From Coriobacteriaceae bacterium (lineage in GTDB: Bacteria; Actinomycetota; Coriobacteriia; Coriobacteriales; Atopobiaceae), in contig QOUO01000002.1 in the NCBI GenBank assembly GCA_003862195.1, positions 48,401 through 112,400 on the forward strand: 64,000 nt of DNA, read 5' to 3'. Shown piece after piece: positions 32,424 through 40,249 of this stretch (its first letter is position 1; every line of letters begins with the position of its first letter). The notes below the pieces were generated by a model. It was not told the DNA's origin. It made no database searches and saw nothing but the letters and a program-made list of their open reading frames with translations. A program made the position numbers and the translations under genes.

Positions 32424-33401
32424 CTACCCCGCGAGCGAGAGCTCGTTCACGGCGTCCTCGGGCTTCTCGCCATCCAGCGCCTGCAGGGCGTTCTTGAGCG
32501 CACGGGTGCGCATCTCCGTATAGGAGTCGGACGAATGGTACGCGCAGTGCGGCGTGACGATGCAGTTGTCCAGCCCCACGAGCGGGCTCTGGGCGTTGGT
32601 CTCGTCGCGCTTGACGTCCACGGCCGCCGCGCGGATCGTGCCGTCCGTGAGGGCCTCGGCCAGGTCGTCCTCCACCACGCAGCCGCCGCGCGACGTGTTG
32701 ACAAGGAACGCCGTCGGCTTCATCAGGTGCAGCGTGCGCGAGCAGATGATGTCGCGCGTCGCGTCCACGAGCGGGCAGTGCAGGCTCACCACGTCAGACT
32801 TTTGCAGCAGCTCCTCCAGGCTCTGGGCCTTGGTCACGCCGTGGCTGGCGAGAAACGCGGGCGACTTCGTTGGCGCGTAGGCCATGACGTTCATGCCGAT
32901 GGCCTGCAGCATGGGCGTGACCGTCTGCGCGATGGAGCCGAAGAACACGAGGCCCGCCGTCTGGCCCTGCGGGCGCGGGGCGTCGTAGCCGGCCATGTCG
33001 TCCCACACGCCGTCGCGCACCTGCCGGTCGAACCAGGTGATCTTCTTGTACAGGTCGACCACCAGGCCAAGCGTGTGCAGGGCCACGTCGTAGGTGCAGT
33101 AGTCGGGCACGTTGGTGACCCAGCAGCCGTGGCGCGAGGCCGCGCGGTCGTCTATGTTGTCGTGCCCGATGGCCATCATGCTCACGCACCGCAGCTGGGG
33201 CGCGTCGTCAAACGTGCGAGCGTCAGCCTTGCCCCACTCGATCACGAGGGCGTCGGCCCCGTCGAGCGAGCCCCGCTGCGGGCGCCCGGCGTTGTCGGAA
33301 TCGACCTCGTACACCTCGACGTCCGTGCGGCCAAGGTCCTTGAGCATCCTCCGCTCCTGATCGAGCGGAACGGCGCTTCCCAGGTATGCGATGCGTGGCA
33401 T
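32424..33401 (-). CDS. D-2-hydroxyacid dehydrogenase family protein with a degenerate nucleotide-binding motif
   Basis: 325 residues. The catalytic side is intact: Arg in LVNTSRGGCVVED, Glu in DVKRDET and His in IVTPHCAYHS. In the Rossmann domain, however, the expected GxGxxG reads VFFGSIAQTV: the first and third glycines are Phe and Ala. It may use NAD(P) in an altered way, or have lost activity. The rest of the fold (about 100-285) is normal in length. Its upstream neighbour 47 bases away is the class III aminotransferase, suggesting an operon that handles an amino/2-oxo acid pair. Confidence 0.75.
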   Translation of the reverse strand: MPRIAYLGSAVPLDQERRMLKDLGRTDVEVYEVDSDNAGRPQRGSLDGADALVIEWGKADARTFDDAPQLRCVSMMAIGHDNIDDRAASRHGCWVTNVPDYCTYDVALHTLGLVVDLYKKITWFDRQVRDGVWDDMAGYDAPRPQGQTAGLVFFGSIAQTVTPMLQAIGMNVMAYAPTKSPAFLASHGVTKAQSLEELLQKSDVVSLHCPLVDATRDIICSRTLHLMKPTAFLVNTSRGGCVVEDDLAEALTDGTIRAAAVDVKRDETNAQSPLVGLDNCIVTPHCAYHSSDSYTEMRTRALKNALQALDGEKPEDAVNELSLAG

Positions 33402-33448
33402 GACGGCCTCCTACGTGGTTGATGGCCCTGCGGCTGGAAGCCCGGCGG

Positions 33449-34735
33449 CTAGTAGCCCAGCTCGGTCATGGAGCGGTCCAGGATCCCGACGCCCTCGTCC
33501 AGCTCCTTCGTGGTGACGTTCAGGCGCGTGGCGAAGCGCATGCCGTTGCCGTGGACGCCGCAGTTGAGCGTGATCATGTGGTTCTTGAGGCACTGCGCCT
33601 TGACGGCCTTCCAGATCTCGGGCGCGGGCGAGCCGTCCTCGGGGTGGTCGAACTCGATGGCGCGCATGAGCCCGATACCGCGCACGTCGCCCACCACGGG
33701 GTGCGCCTTCTGCAGCGCGTCGAGCTTGCCGGCGAGGTAGGCGCCCTTCTCGGCCACGTTGTCCAGGATGTGCTGCTCCTCAAACTGGTCGAGCACCGCG
33801 AGGCCCGCCGCGGCGGCCACGGGGTTGCCGCCAAAGGTGCCGCCGTGCATGCCGGGCAGCCACTTGCTCATAATCTCCTCCGTTGAGACGACGGCGCTCA
33901 TGGGCATGCCGCCGGCGATGGCCTTGCCCAGGTTCATGATATCCGGCGTGACGCCAAAGTTCTGGCCCGCCCACATCTTGCCCGTGCGGCCGTAGCCGCT
34001 CTGGATCTCGTCGAAGATGAGCAGGATGCCGTGCTCGTCGCACATCTTGCGGACGCCCTGCACAAAGCTCGCAGGCGGGACAAAGTAGCCGCCCTCGCCC
34101 TGCACGGGCTCCATGATCACGGCCGCGACCTCCTCAGGCTCAACCAGGTAGTCGAAGATCTGGCGCAGGTCGTCAAGGCAGTAGGCCGAGCGCTCCTCCG
34201 CGTCCATCCCCTTGGGGCAGAGGTCCTTCTGCGGGTACGTGGCAAAGTACACGCCCGGCATGCACGGCTGGTACGCCTCGCGGTAGTGCGCGGCGGAGCC
34301 GGTGACGGAAAGCGCGCCCAGCGTGCGGCCGTGGAACGAGCCGCGGAACGCGATGACGCACGGGCGCCTGGTGTAGGCGCGCGCGAGCTTGATGGAGCCG
34401 TCCGTGGCCTCCGCGCCTCCGTTTGAGAAGAACGTGCAGCCAAGCTTGCCCGGCGCGATCTGGGCCAGGCGCTCGGCCAGGGTGAGCGTCGTGGGGAAGT
34501 TGACCATGTTGAAGCTGCCGTTGACGAGCTTGTCAACCTGCTCGTGGATGGCGGCACGGACGTGCGGGTCGTTGTGGCCCAGCGCATTGACGGCGATGCC
34601 CTGGACAAAGTCGAGGTACTTCTCGCCATTGACGTCGTACATGTAGCCGCCCTCGCCGCGCTCGATCACGAGGTCGGTGGTCTTGGCGAGCGCGGGGCTC
34701 AGGTAGCGCTTGTAGTCCTCGTACTTCATGGGCAT
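33449..34735 (-). CDS. Class III aminotransferase (4-aminobutyrate/ornithine type)
   Basis: 428 residues from the ATG at 34735 with GGAGGAGAGGAG upstream. PLP-dependent fold type I: FFSNGGAEATDGSIKLAR, FRGSFHGRT, FDEIQSGYGRTGKMWA and the PLP-binding lysine in NLGKAIAGGMPMSA. Closest by general look to 4-aminobutyrate aminotransferase (GabT), but related acetylornithine and diaminobutyrate enzymes cannot be excluded. It would move an omega-amino group to 2-oxoglutarate. Followed by the odd hydroxyacid dehydrogenase. Confidence 0.82.
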   Translation of the reverse strand: MPMKYEDYKRYLSPALAKTTDLVIERGEGGYMYDVNGEKYLDFVQGIAVNALGHNDPHVRAAIHEQVDKLVNGSFNMVNFPTTLTLAERLAQIAPGKLGCTFFSNGGAEATDGSIKLARAYTRRPCVIAFRGSFHGRTLGALSVTGSAAHYREAYQPCMPGVYFATYPQKDLCPKGMDAEERSAYCLDDLRQIFDYLVEPEEVAAVIMEPVQGEGGYFVPPASFVQGVRKMCDEHGILLIFDEIQSGYGRTGKMWAGQNFGVTPDIMNLGKAIAGGMPMSAVVSTEEIMSKWLPGMHGGTFGGNPVAAAAGLAVLDQFEEQHILDNVAEKGAYLAGKLDALQKAHPVVGDVRGIGLMRAIEFDHPEDGSPAPEIWKAVKAQCLKNHMITLNCGVHGNGMRFATRLNVTTKELDEGVGILDRSMTELGY

Positions 34736-35044
34736 GGTTGGCTCCTCTCCTCCCGCGGCGCCCGGCCGGCTGGTCCGGCGGGCGGGGCGGCATCGCTTCA
34801 TCCGATGCCCAAAATGTAGTCCCCGCAGGTTGAGCGGCTGTTTATGGAGCGTTACGCCGCGGGCGCCAAACGTCGCGAGTCTGGTTTCGGCATCGTTGCC
34901 AGATTGTGTATCGCATGGCGAGGCGGCCGGGGCGCGCCGCCTTCACGACCCGCACGCGCCGCGCACGTATAATGCGGGCGATACGGACGAGAAGGACCGC
35001 GCCCCACGCCGCACGCGCGCCGGGTCTGCGGAGATGGGAGCCCC
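34736..35044. other. Divergent intergenic region aminotransferase / HD protein
   Basis: No gene is supported. A small hairpin GGCATCG (34789-34795) / CGATGCC (34803-34809) lies in the aminotransferase leader, and GACGAGAAGGACCGC (34986-35000), a copy of the recurring motif, precedes the HD gene. Confidence 0.5.
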
Positions 35045-35851
35045 ATGCGCATAGACAGGGACCGCGCCGCCGCGGCGTTTGACGGCTACGTGGCGCGCTT
35101 TGACGCCGCCGACCCCAAGATCGCCCTCAAGCGGGACCACACCCTGCGGGTGGCTGCCCTCGCGGAGCAGATCGCGGCCACCGTGCCCGAGCTTGCCGCG
35201 CCGGAGGACGTTGACCTGGCCTGGCTGCTCGGGCTCCTGCACGACGTGGGCCGCTTTGAGCAGGTGCGCCGCTACGGCACGTTTTCCGACGCGGACTCCA
35301 CGAGCCACGCCCTGCTTGGCGCAAAGGTGCTGTTTGACGGGCTCGACGGCGCCGCGCCCACGATCCGCGACTACGTGGACGACGCGTCCGAGGACGATCT
35401 GCTGCGCACGGCCGTGTCGCTGCACAGCTCGTGGCGGCTGCCGCCCGACCTGCCCGCTCGGACGCGCGCCCTGTGCGAGGTGCTGCGCGACGCGGACAAG
35501 GCAGACATCCTCAAGGTCAACTGCACGAGCCCCGTGGAGGACATCTATCCCTTTGGCCGTGAGGCGCTGCTCGCGAGCGAGCTTTCGCCGGAGGCCACGT
35601 CGTGGTTCTGGCGTCACTCCACCATCCCGCGCGCGGCGCGCCACCACCCCGCGGACGTCCTGCTGGGCCACGTCTGCTTTGCGTGGGAGCTCGCCTACCC
35701 GGAAAGCCTGCGCATCGTCGCGCGGCAGGGGTACGTGTTCCAGATGATGGAGCGGCCCTGGGTTCGCGACGACACCCGCCACGAGTTCGTGCGGATGGAA
35801 GACGAGCTCAAGGGCCACATGCGCGAGAAGGGCGTGCTCCCGGAGGCGTAG
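35045..35851 (+). CDS. HD-domain phosphohydrolase
   Basis: 268 residues. The metal-binding HD pattern is visible: His of KRDHTLRV near 32, the HD pair in LLGLLHDVGRF near 66-67, a helix with SLHSSWRLP near 125, and DADKADILKV near 150 giving the last Asp. Such proteins hydrolyse nucleotides or phosphate esters; no specific substrate can be assigned. ATG at 35045 follows GGAG at a good distance. Monocistronic. Confidence 0.8.
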   Translation: MRIDRDRAAAAFDGYVARFDAADPKIALKRDHTLRVAALAEQIAATVPELAAPEDVDLAWLLGLLHDVGRFEQVRRYGTFSDADSTSHALLGAKVLFDGLDGAAPTIRDYVDDASEDDLLRTAVSLHSSWRLPPDLPARTRALCEVLRDADKADILKVNCTSPVEDIYPFGREALLASELSPEATSWFWRHSTIPRAARHHPADVLLGHVCFAWELAYPESLRIVARQGYVFQMMERPWVRDDTRHEFVRMEDELKGHMREKGVLPEA

Positions 35852-35914
35852 GGTCTGCGGCACCGGAGGTCCGTCGCCGGCGGCACGGCTCCGGGCAACG
35901 CAGCTGTGCTGCTT

Positions 35915-35939
35915 AATTGTTGCTGCATTAGTGACAATT
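35915..35939 (+). promoter_or_regulatory. Inverted repeat upstream of the double-cupin gene
   Basis: AATTGT (35915-35920) and ACAATT (35934-35939) are mirrored around 13 bases; TTGTTGC follows each AATTG half, giving a direct repeat as well. A candidate operator in an otherwise GC-rich gap. Confidence 0.35.
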
Positions 35940-36012
35940 GTTGCGACGGCAACGGCATGTTCTTCTCCCCTCGCGTATGCTCAGGCAAAACAACAACAGC
36001 GAGGAGGTCGAC

Positions 36013-36669
36013 ATGAAGGAAACCGCAGGCAAGGTCTTTAGCATCGCCCAGGACAGGAAGCCCGTCCCCGGGTGCACCACCTCCGTCGGCGTGCACGATT
36101 CCGACGCGCTCGCCGTGATTCACTTTAGCCTGGCTGCCGACACGGACATCAGCGCCGAGACGCATCCCGACCCAAAGCTGCTGGTCGTGGCCGCGGGCTC
36201 GATGGAGGCGTACGCGACGGACGGCCGCACCTGGCAGCTCTCTGCCGGCGACGGCATGGTCACGCCCACGGACGTGCCGGTTGGCATGCGCAGCGAGACG
36301 GGCTGCGTCTACACGGAAGTCATCATGAGAAAGGAAACCACCATGAACAACGCGATCAAGGCGGGCGACGTCTTCAAGCTGGCCGACCTCCTTCCCTACC
36401 AGGAGGGCACCATCGTCAACATGGACGTCGCGCACAACTCCGGCATGAAGCTCGCGCTCATGAGCTTCGACGCGGGCACCGGCCTCTCGGAGCACTCCGC
36501 GCCGGGCGAGGCGCTCATCTTCGCGCTCGACGGCGAGGGCGTCATCGGCTACGAGGGCGAGGAGCACGTCATCCACGCGGGAGAGAACTTCAAGTTCGAC
36601 AAGAATGGCCGCCACTTCGTGCGCGCGGACAAGCGCTTCAAGATGGCGCTGCTCCTGACGCTGGAGTAA
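36013..36669 (+). CDS. Double-cupin protein
   Basis: 218 residues from the ATG at 36013 behind GAGGAGG. Two small cupin barrels: residues ~20-100 (HPDPKLLVVAAGSMEAYATDG) and ~115-217 (SFDAGTGLSEHSAPGEALIFALDGEG, then EEHVIHAGE). The second has the cupin 1 pattern with the metal-binding His/Glu set; the first is more divergent. The joint RKETTMNNA suggests fusion of two one-cupin proteins. Function unknown; possibly a small-molecule sensor or isomerase. Confidence 0.75.
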   Translation: MKETAGKVFSIAQDRKPVPGCTTSVGVHDSDALAVIHFSLAADTDISAETHPDPKLLVVAAGSMEAYATDGRTWQLSAGDGMVTPTDVPVGMRSETGCVYTEVIMRKETTMNNAIKAGDVFKLADLLPYQEGTIVNMDVAHNSGMKLALMSFDAGTGLSEHSAPGEALIFALDGEGVIGYEGEEHVIHAGENFKFDKNGRHFVRADKRFKMALLLTLE

Positions 36670-36685
36670 GGCAAGCGCAAGGGGC

Positions 36686-36709
36686 GAGAAGGGCGCGGCA
36701 TCCGCGCCC
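36686..36709 (+). terminator. Hairpin after the double-cupin gene
   Basis: GGGCGCGG (36691-36698) and CCGCGCCC (36702-36709) pair around a three-base loop, directly joined to GGGGCGAGAAGG, the recurring motif. Confidence 0.5.
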
Positions 36710-36826
36710 GCAGGCCGCATCCTCCACGGCCATCGCCGCCATCGCCTATCATGGGTCGTTGGAAATCGAGCCGCCCGCACTGGCACGCGCCGGCGCGGGC
36801 GGCGCCGCGAACATGGAGGATCCCGC

Positions 36827-38113
36827 ATGGAAACCTTTGACGAGCTCTACTACACCGACCCCTACGCGCGCGAGTTCGACGCGCACGTCACGTCGTGCAC
36901 GCCCACGGACGACGGCTTTGCGATCGAGCTCGACCGCACCGCCTTCTATCCCACCGGCGGCGGCCAGCCCGGCGACCGCGGCACGATTGCGCTGGCGGAC
37001 GCCGCGGCGGCGCAGGCCCCGGCCACGGGCGAGAAGGACGAGGCCACCGCGGCCGACGCCGAGTCCGGGTCCGACGGTGAAGCCGAGCCCGAGCCCACCC
37101 TTGCCCACGTGCGCGAGGCCGTCCCCGGCGCGGAGCCCGGCCAGGTGGTCCACCTTACGGACGCGCCGCTGCCCGTGGGCGCCGCCGTCCACGGCAAGCT
37201 GGACTGGACGTGGCGCCGCGACAACATGGAGGCCCACACCGGCGAGCACATCGTGTCCGGCATCGTGCACAGGCTCTACGGCTACAACAACATCGGCTTC
37301 CACATGGGCGAGAAGTGCATCGAGGTCGACTTCGACGGCACCCTCACGCCCGAGCAGGCGCTCGACGTGGAGCGCCGCGCCAACGCCGCCGTGCGAGACA
37401 ACGTAAAGGTGAAGGCACTTCTCCCCTCGCCCGCCGAGCTCGAGGCGATGGACTACCGCAGCAAGAAGGACCACGAGGGCCAGATCCGCGTGGTCGTGAT
37501 CGACGGCGTGGACTCCTGCGCCTGCTGCGGCACGCACGTCTCCACGTCCGGCCAGGTCGGCCTCATCAAGATCCTGCGCATCGGCACCAAAAAGAAGAAG
37601 ACCCGCCTCGAGCTGCTGTGCGGCCGCCGCGCGCTCGAGCTCTGCGAGGAGCGCATGGACCAGCTGCGCGACGTGAGCAACTTCCTCTCCGTCGCGGACG
37701 AGGAGGTGCCGGAGGCCGTGCGTCGCCTCTCGGGCGAGAAGGACGAGCTCAAGCACCAGCTCAAGGCAGCCAACCGCAAGGCGATCGAGCAGGAGGTCGC
37801 GACGATGCCCAAGCAGGACGGCGCCCTCGTGAGCTACCGCGACGCGGCGGACATGGACGAGCTCCGCTACCTGTGCGAGTGCGTGATGGAGAAGAACGTG
37901 GCCCCCGTGGTCGCGGCGCTTTCCCCCATGGAGGGCTCGGACGGCCGCATCAACTTCGCGATTTCCAGCGCCGAGCTCGACCTGCGTCCCGTCTGCAAGG
38001 AGCTGAACAAGCGCCTCGACGGGCGCGGCGGCGGCAAGCCGAACATGGTCCAGGGCAGCTGGGCCACCACGCGCGGTCAGGCGGAGGCCGCACTCAAGGA
38101 GCTGCTGGCCTAG
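36827..38113 (+). CDS. AlaX-type alanyl-tRNA editing protein with DHHA1 domain
   Basis: 428 residues. It hydrolyses Ser-tRNA(Ala) or Gly-tRNA(Ala) in trans. The editing core has HTGEH (His137, His141) and CACCGTH (Cys234, His237), the four zinc ligands of the AlaRS/ThrRS second additional domain; the C-terminal ~120 residues (from NRKAIEQEVATMPKQ, with GRGGGKPNMVQG) are a DHHA1 domain, so this is the long AlaX-L form. Between 60 and 92 is an Ala/Glu/Asp-rich insertion not needed for the fold. GGAGGATC precedes the ATG. Its stop overlaps that of the convergent oxidoreductase gene. Confidence 0.9.
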   Translation: METFDELYYTDPYAREFDAHVTSCTPTDDGFAIELDRTAFYPTGGGQPGDRGTIALADAAAAQAPATGEKDEATAADAESGSDGEAEPEPTLAHVREAVPGAEPGQVVHLTDAPLPVGAAVHGKLDWTWRRDNMEAHTGEHIVSGIVHRLYGYNNIGFHMGEKCIEVDFDGTLTPEQALDVERRANAAVRDNVKVKALLPSPAELEAMDYRSKKDHEGQIRVVVIDGVDSCACCGTHVSTSGQVGLIKILRIGTKKKKTRLELLCGRRALELCEERMDQLRDVSNFLSVADEEVPEAVRRLSGEKDELKHQLKAANRKAIEQEVATMPKQDGALVSYRDAADMDELRYLCECVMEKNVAPVVAALSPMEGSDGRINFAISSAELDLRPVCKELNKRLDGRGGGKPNMVQGSWATTRGQAEAALKELLA

Positions 38114-39096
38114 CGCTCGTCTGCCGGGAAGGTCACGCCCGCAGACCTGCGCGCCTGCGTCTGAACCTTGCTCACCACGAGCCCCAGCTCGTCCATCTTC
38201 TGGCACTGCTCCAGGCCGTAGCGCCCGCCCTCCGCAAAGCCGCGAAGCGCCTCGAACTCCGCACGGTACTGGTCCTGCTCCGGGGGCAGGTACTTCTCCA
38301 CCGTGCCGTCGTTGAGGTGCAGCTCCACGGTGCACAGCGCGTTGGGCTTGCCGTCCATGCGGATGTAGCCCTCCGTCCCCTGCACGATGCCGTAGCTGGG
38401 GGCGCCGCAGTCCTTTGCCGCGATCGCGGTCGCCTTGAAGTCGCCGTAGTCCAAGAGCGTCACGCCCGAGGTGTCGATCCCACGCTCGACGTTGGCCAGG
38501 TAGGTCACGTCCTTGGGTTCGCCAAACAGGCGGCACAGCCAGGACAGGCAATAGTGGCCCAGGTCCATGAGCGCGCCGCCGGAGTGCGCCGGGTCAAACG
38601 CCGGCGCGATGTCGCCGCGCTTGAAGCGGTCGTAGCGGCTGGAGTACTGGCTGTAGTTGACCACGGCCATCTTGACCGTGCCCACGCGTGGCAGCCACTC
38701 CATCGCCTTGAGCGTGCTGGGCTGGTACAGCGTGGTCGTCGCGTCAAACAGGATGAGGCCCTTCTCGTCCGCAAGCTCCACCAGGCGGCGCGCCTCCTCG
38801 TAGTTGGAGCACATGGGCTTCTCCAGGATCACGTGCTTGCCCGCCAGCAGCGCGCGCGTGGCGTAGTCATAGTGCAGGTCGTTGGGAATCCCCAGGTAGA
38901 CCGCATCGACCTTGTCCGAGGCCAGCACGGCGTCGTAGTCGCAGCTCGCGAGCGCGCCCACCTGCGCGGCCAGCTGCTCGGCCTTCATGAGCGAGCGCGG
39001 CGTCGATACCACGTACGTCACGTCGTACCCCCACGCCGCCAGCTTTGGCGTCACGAGCTTGCCGATGAACCCCGTTCCAACTGCAGCGACCCTCAT
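38110..39096 (-). CDS. Gfo/Idh/MocA family oxidoreductase
   Basis: 328 residues from the ATG at 39096 with GGAGGAACGC upstream. NAD(P)-binding start VAAVGTGFIGKLVTPKL, then the EKPMCSNYEEA motif (Lys of EKP) and the DLGHYCLSWLCRLFG of the C-terminal dehydrogenase domain. Typical substrates are sugars, inositols or dihydrodiols; none can be named. Convergent with alaX: the two stop codons share the four bases CTAG at 38110-38113, so no terminator separates them. Confidence 0.85.
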   Translation of the reverse strand: MRVAAVGTGFIGKLVTPKLAAWGYDVTYVVSTPRSLMKAEQLAAQVGALASCDYDAVLASDKVDAVYLGIPNDLHYDYATRALLAGKHVILEKPMCSNYEEARRLVELADEKGLILFDATTTLYQPSTLKAMEWLPRVGTVKMAVVNYSQYSSRYDRFKRGDIAPAFDPAHSGGALMDLGHYCLSWLCRLFGEPKDVTYLANVERGIDTSGVTLLDYGDFKATAIAAKDCGAPSYGIVQGTEGYIRMDGKPNALCTVELHLNDGTVEKYLPPEQDQYRAEFEALRGFAEGGRYGLEQCQKMDELGLVVSKVQTQARRSAGVTFPADER

Positions 39097-39183
39097 GCGT
39101 TCCTCCAAGCCTCGAAGTGTGTACGGGGCGATTCTATTACGCATCCGCCCCGCCCGCATGCGCACTTTTCGGCAGAGGCCGCC

Positions 39184-39227
39184 GTTCTTCTCCCCGGCAA
39201 ACGGGCATATACACAGGCGAGAAGAAC
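39184..39227. repeat. Inverted pair of the recurring motif around a putative promoter
   Basis: GTTCTTCTC (39184-39192) and GAGAAGAAC (39219-39227) are exact complements flanking 26 bases that include GCATATAC, a possible -10 box, upstream of the nitroreductase gene. Confidence 0.55.
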
Positions 39228-39249
39228 AACCGCCAAACAAGGAGGAGCC

Positions 39250-39774
39250 ATGGAGCTTTTGGACGCACTCAACCAGCGCACGTCGGTTCGCAGCTACACG
39301 GGAGAGCCGGCGAACCCGCGGCAGATGGAGGCCATACTCGCCGCCGCGAGCGAGGCGCCCGTCGGCATGGGCCGCTACGACAGCCTGCACCTCACCATCG
39401 TGTCTGACCGCAAGCTGCTCGCCGCGATCGACGCCGCGGCGGCCAGGCTCTTTGGCGACCCCAGCGCGCACCCGCTCTACAACGCGCCCACGCTCGTAGT
39501 CGTCTCGAGCAACGCGGAGGGCAACGTGGCCAGCGCAAACGTCGCCGCCGTCATCCAGAACATGTCGCTCGCGGCCGTGGACCAGGGCGTGGGCAGCTGC
39601 TACATCTACGGCGCCACGCGCGCCCTGGCGCAGGACCCCAAGCTCGTGGCCGCGCTCGACCTTCCGGATGGCTTTGCGCCGGTGGGCTCCATCGCGCTGG
39701 GTCTCACGGACCAGAGGTACGCGCCGCGCGAGCTCGACGCCAAGCACCACATCGCGAGCAATGTCGTGGCGTAG
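39250..39774 (+). CDS. Nitroreductase family protein
   Basis: 174 residues, third short nitroreductase of the window. ATG at 39250, GGAGGAG just before it. RTSVRSYTGEPANPRQMEAIL is the FMN-binding start; SLAAVDQGVGSCYIYGATRAL is the flavin-contact helix of the family; it ends with RELDAKHHI. Substrate unknown. Transcribed alone, divergent from the Gfo/Idh gene. Confidence 0.83.
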   Translation: MELLDALNQRTSVRSYTGEPANPRQMEAILAAASEAPVGMGRYDSLHLTIVSDRKLLAAIDAAAARLFGDPSAHPLYNAPTLVVVSSNAEGNVASANVAAVIQNMSLAAVDQGVGSCYIYGATRALAQDPKLVAALDLPDGFAPVGSIALGLTDQRYAPRELDAKHHIASNVVA

Positions 39775-39784
39775 CCGACTGCGG

Positions 39785-39860
39785 AAAAGTTGCAATACGA
39801 AGCCCAAGTGGGTGCTAAAAAGTTGCATTTTGACATGCGAACAAGTGTCAAAAAGCTGCA
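39785..39860 (+). repeat. Three AAAAGYTGCA iterons with an exact 33-base period
   Basis: AAAAGTTGCA at 39785-39794 and 39818-39827, and AAAAGCTGCA at 39851-39860, each 33 bases from the next (about three helix turns). They lie just upstream of the hipBA promoter and after the nitroreductase stop. The sequence between is not conserved. Confidence 0.65.
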
Positions 39861-39878
39861 TCGCCTCCCACAGGGAAC

Positions 39879-39927
39879 TTGTTAAACGTAACAGATATTT
39901 CTATAATTCTGTTCAACAGAAATATCT
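39879..39927 (+). promoter_or_regulatory. hipBA promoter and operator
   Basis: TTGTTA (39879-39884), a 17-base spacer and TATAAT (39902-39907) form a near-consensus sigma-70 promoter. AGATATTTCT (39893-39902) and AGAAATATCT (39918-39927) are a perfect 10-base inverted repeat that overlaps the -10, a good operator for the XRE-type antitoxin. Confidence 0.75.
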
Positions 39928-39949
39928 ATTTTTGTTAAGGACATAGCTC

Positions 39950-40249
39950 ATGGCTGGACGCACCCCCATACCCGTCTCTCGCGCGATGCGTGCCATATCC
40001 TCCAACCTCGACCTCGCACGGCGCCAGCAGCGAATCACCGTCGAGCTGCTCGCAAACCGTGCAAACCTCAGCGTTCCCACGGTGAGAAAGATGCTCAACG
40101 AGGGGTCCGGCTCGTTTGAGAATTTCCTGCGTATAGCCCGACTGCTGGGCTTCCTCGACGGCGTCGTCGAGGCCACGGACCCGCTTCGAACCGGCATTGG
40201 CCGCATCCGTGCCGAGGAAGACGTGCCCAAACGTGTGAGGCTGAACTGA
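39950..40249 (+). CDS. hipB: XRE-type HTH regulator, HipB-like antitoxin
   Basis: 99 residues; ATG at 39950 with AAGGA nine bases before. The centre is a helix-turn-helix (ITVELLANRANLSVPTVRKMLNEGSGSFENFLRIARLLGFL). It overlaps the hipA-like gene by one base (TGATG), the standard antitoxin-toxin order, and faces a palindromic promoter that it likely represses. Confidence 0.82.
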   Translation: MAGRTPIPVSRAMRAISSNLDLARRQQRITVELLANRANLSVPTVRKMLNEGSGSFENFLRIARLLGFLDGVVEATDPLRTGIGRIRAEEDVPKRVRLN

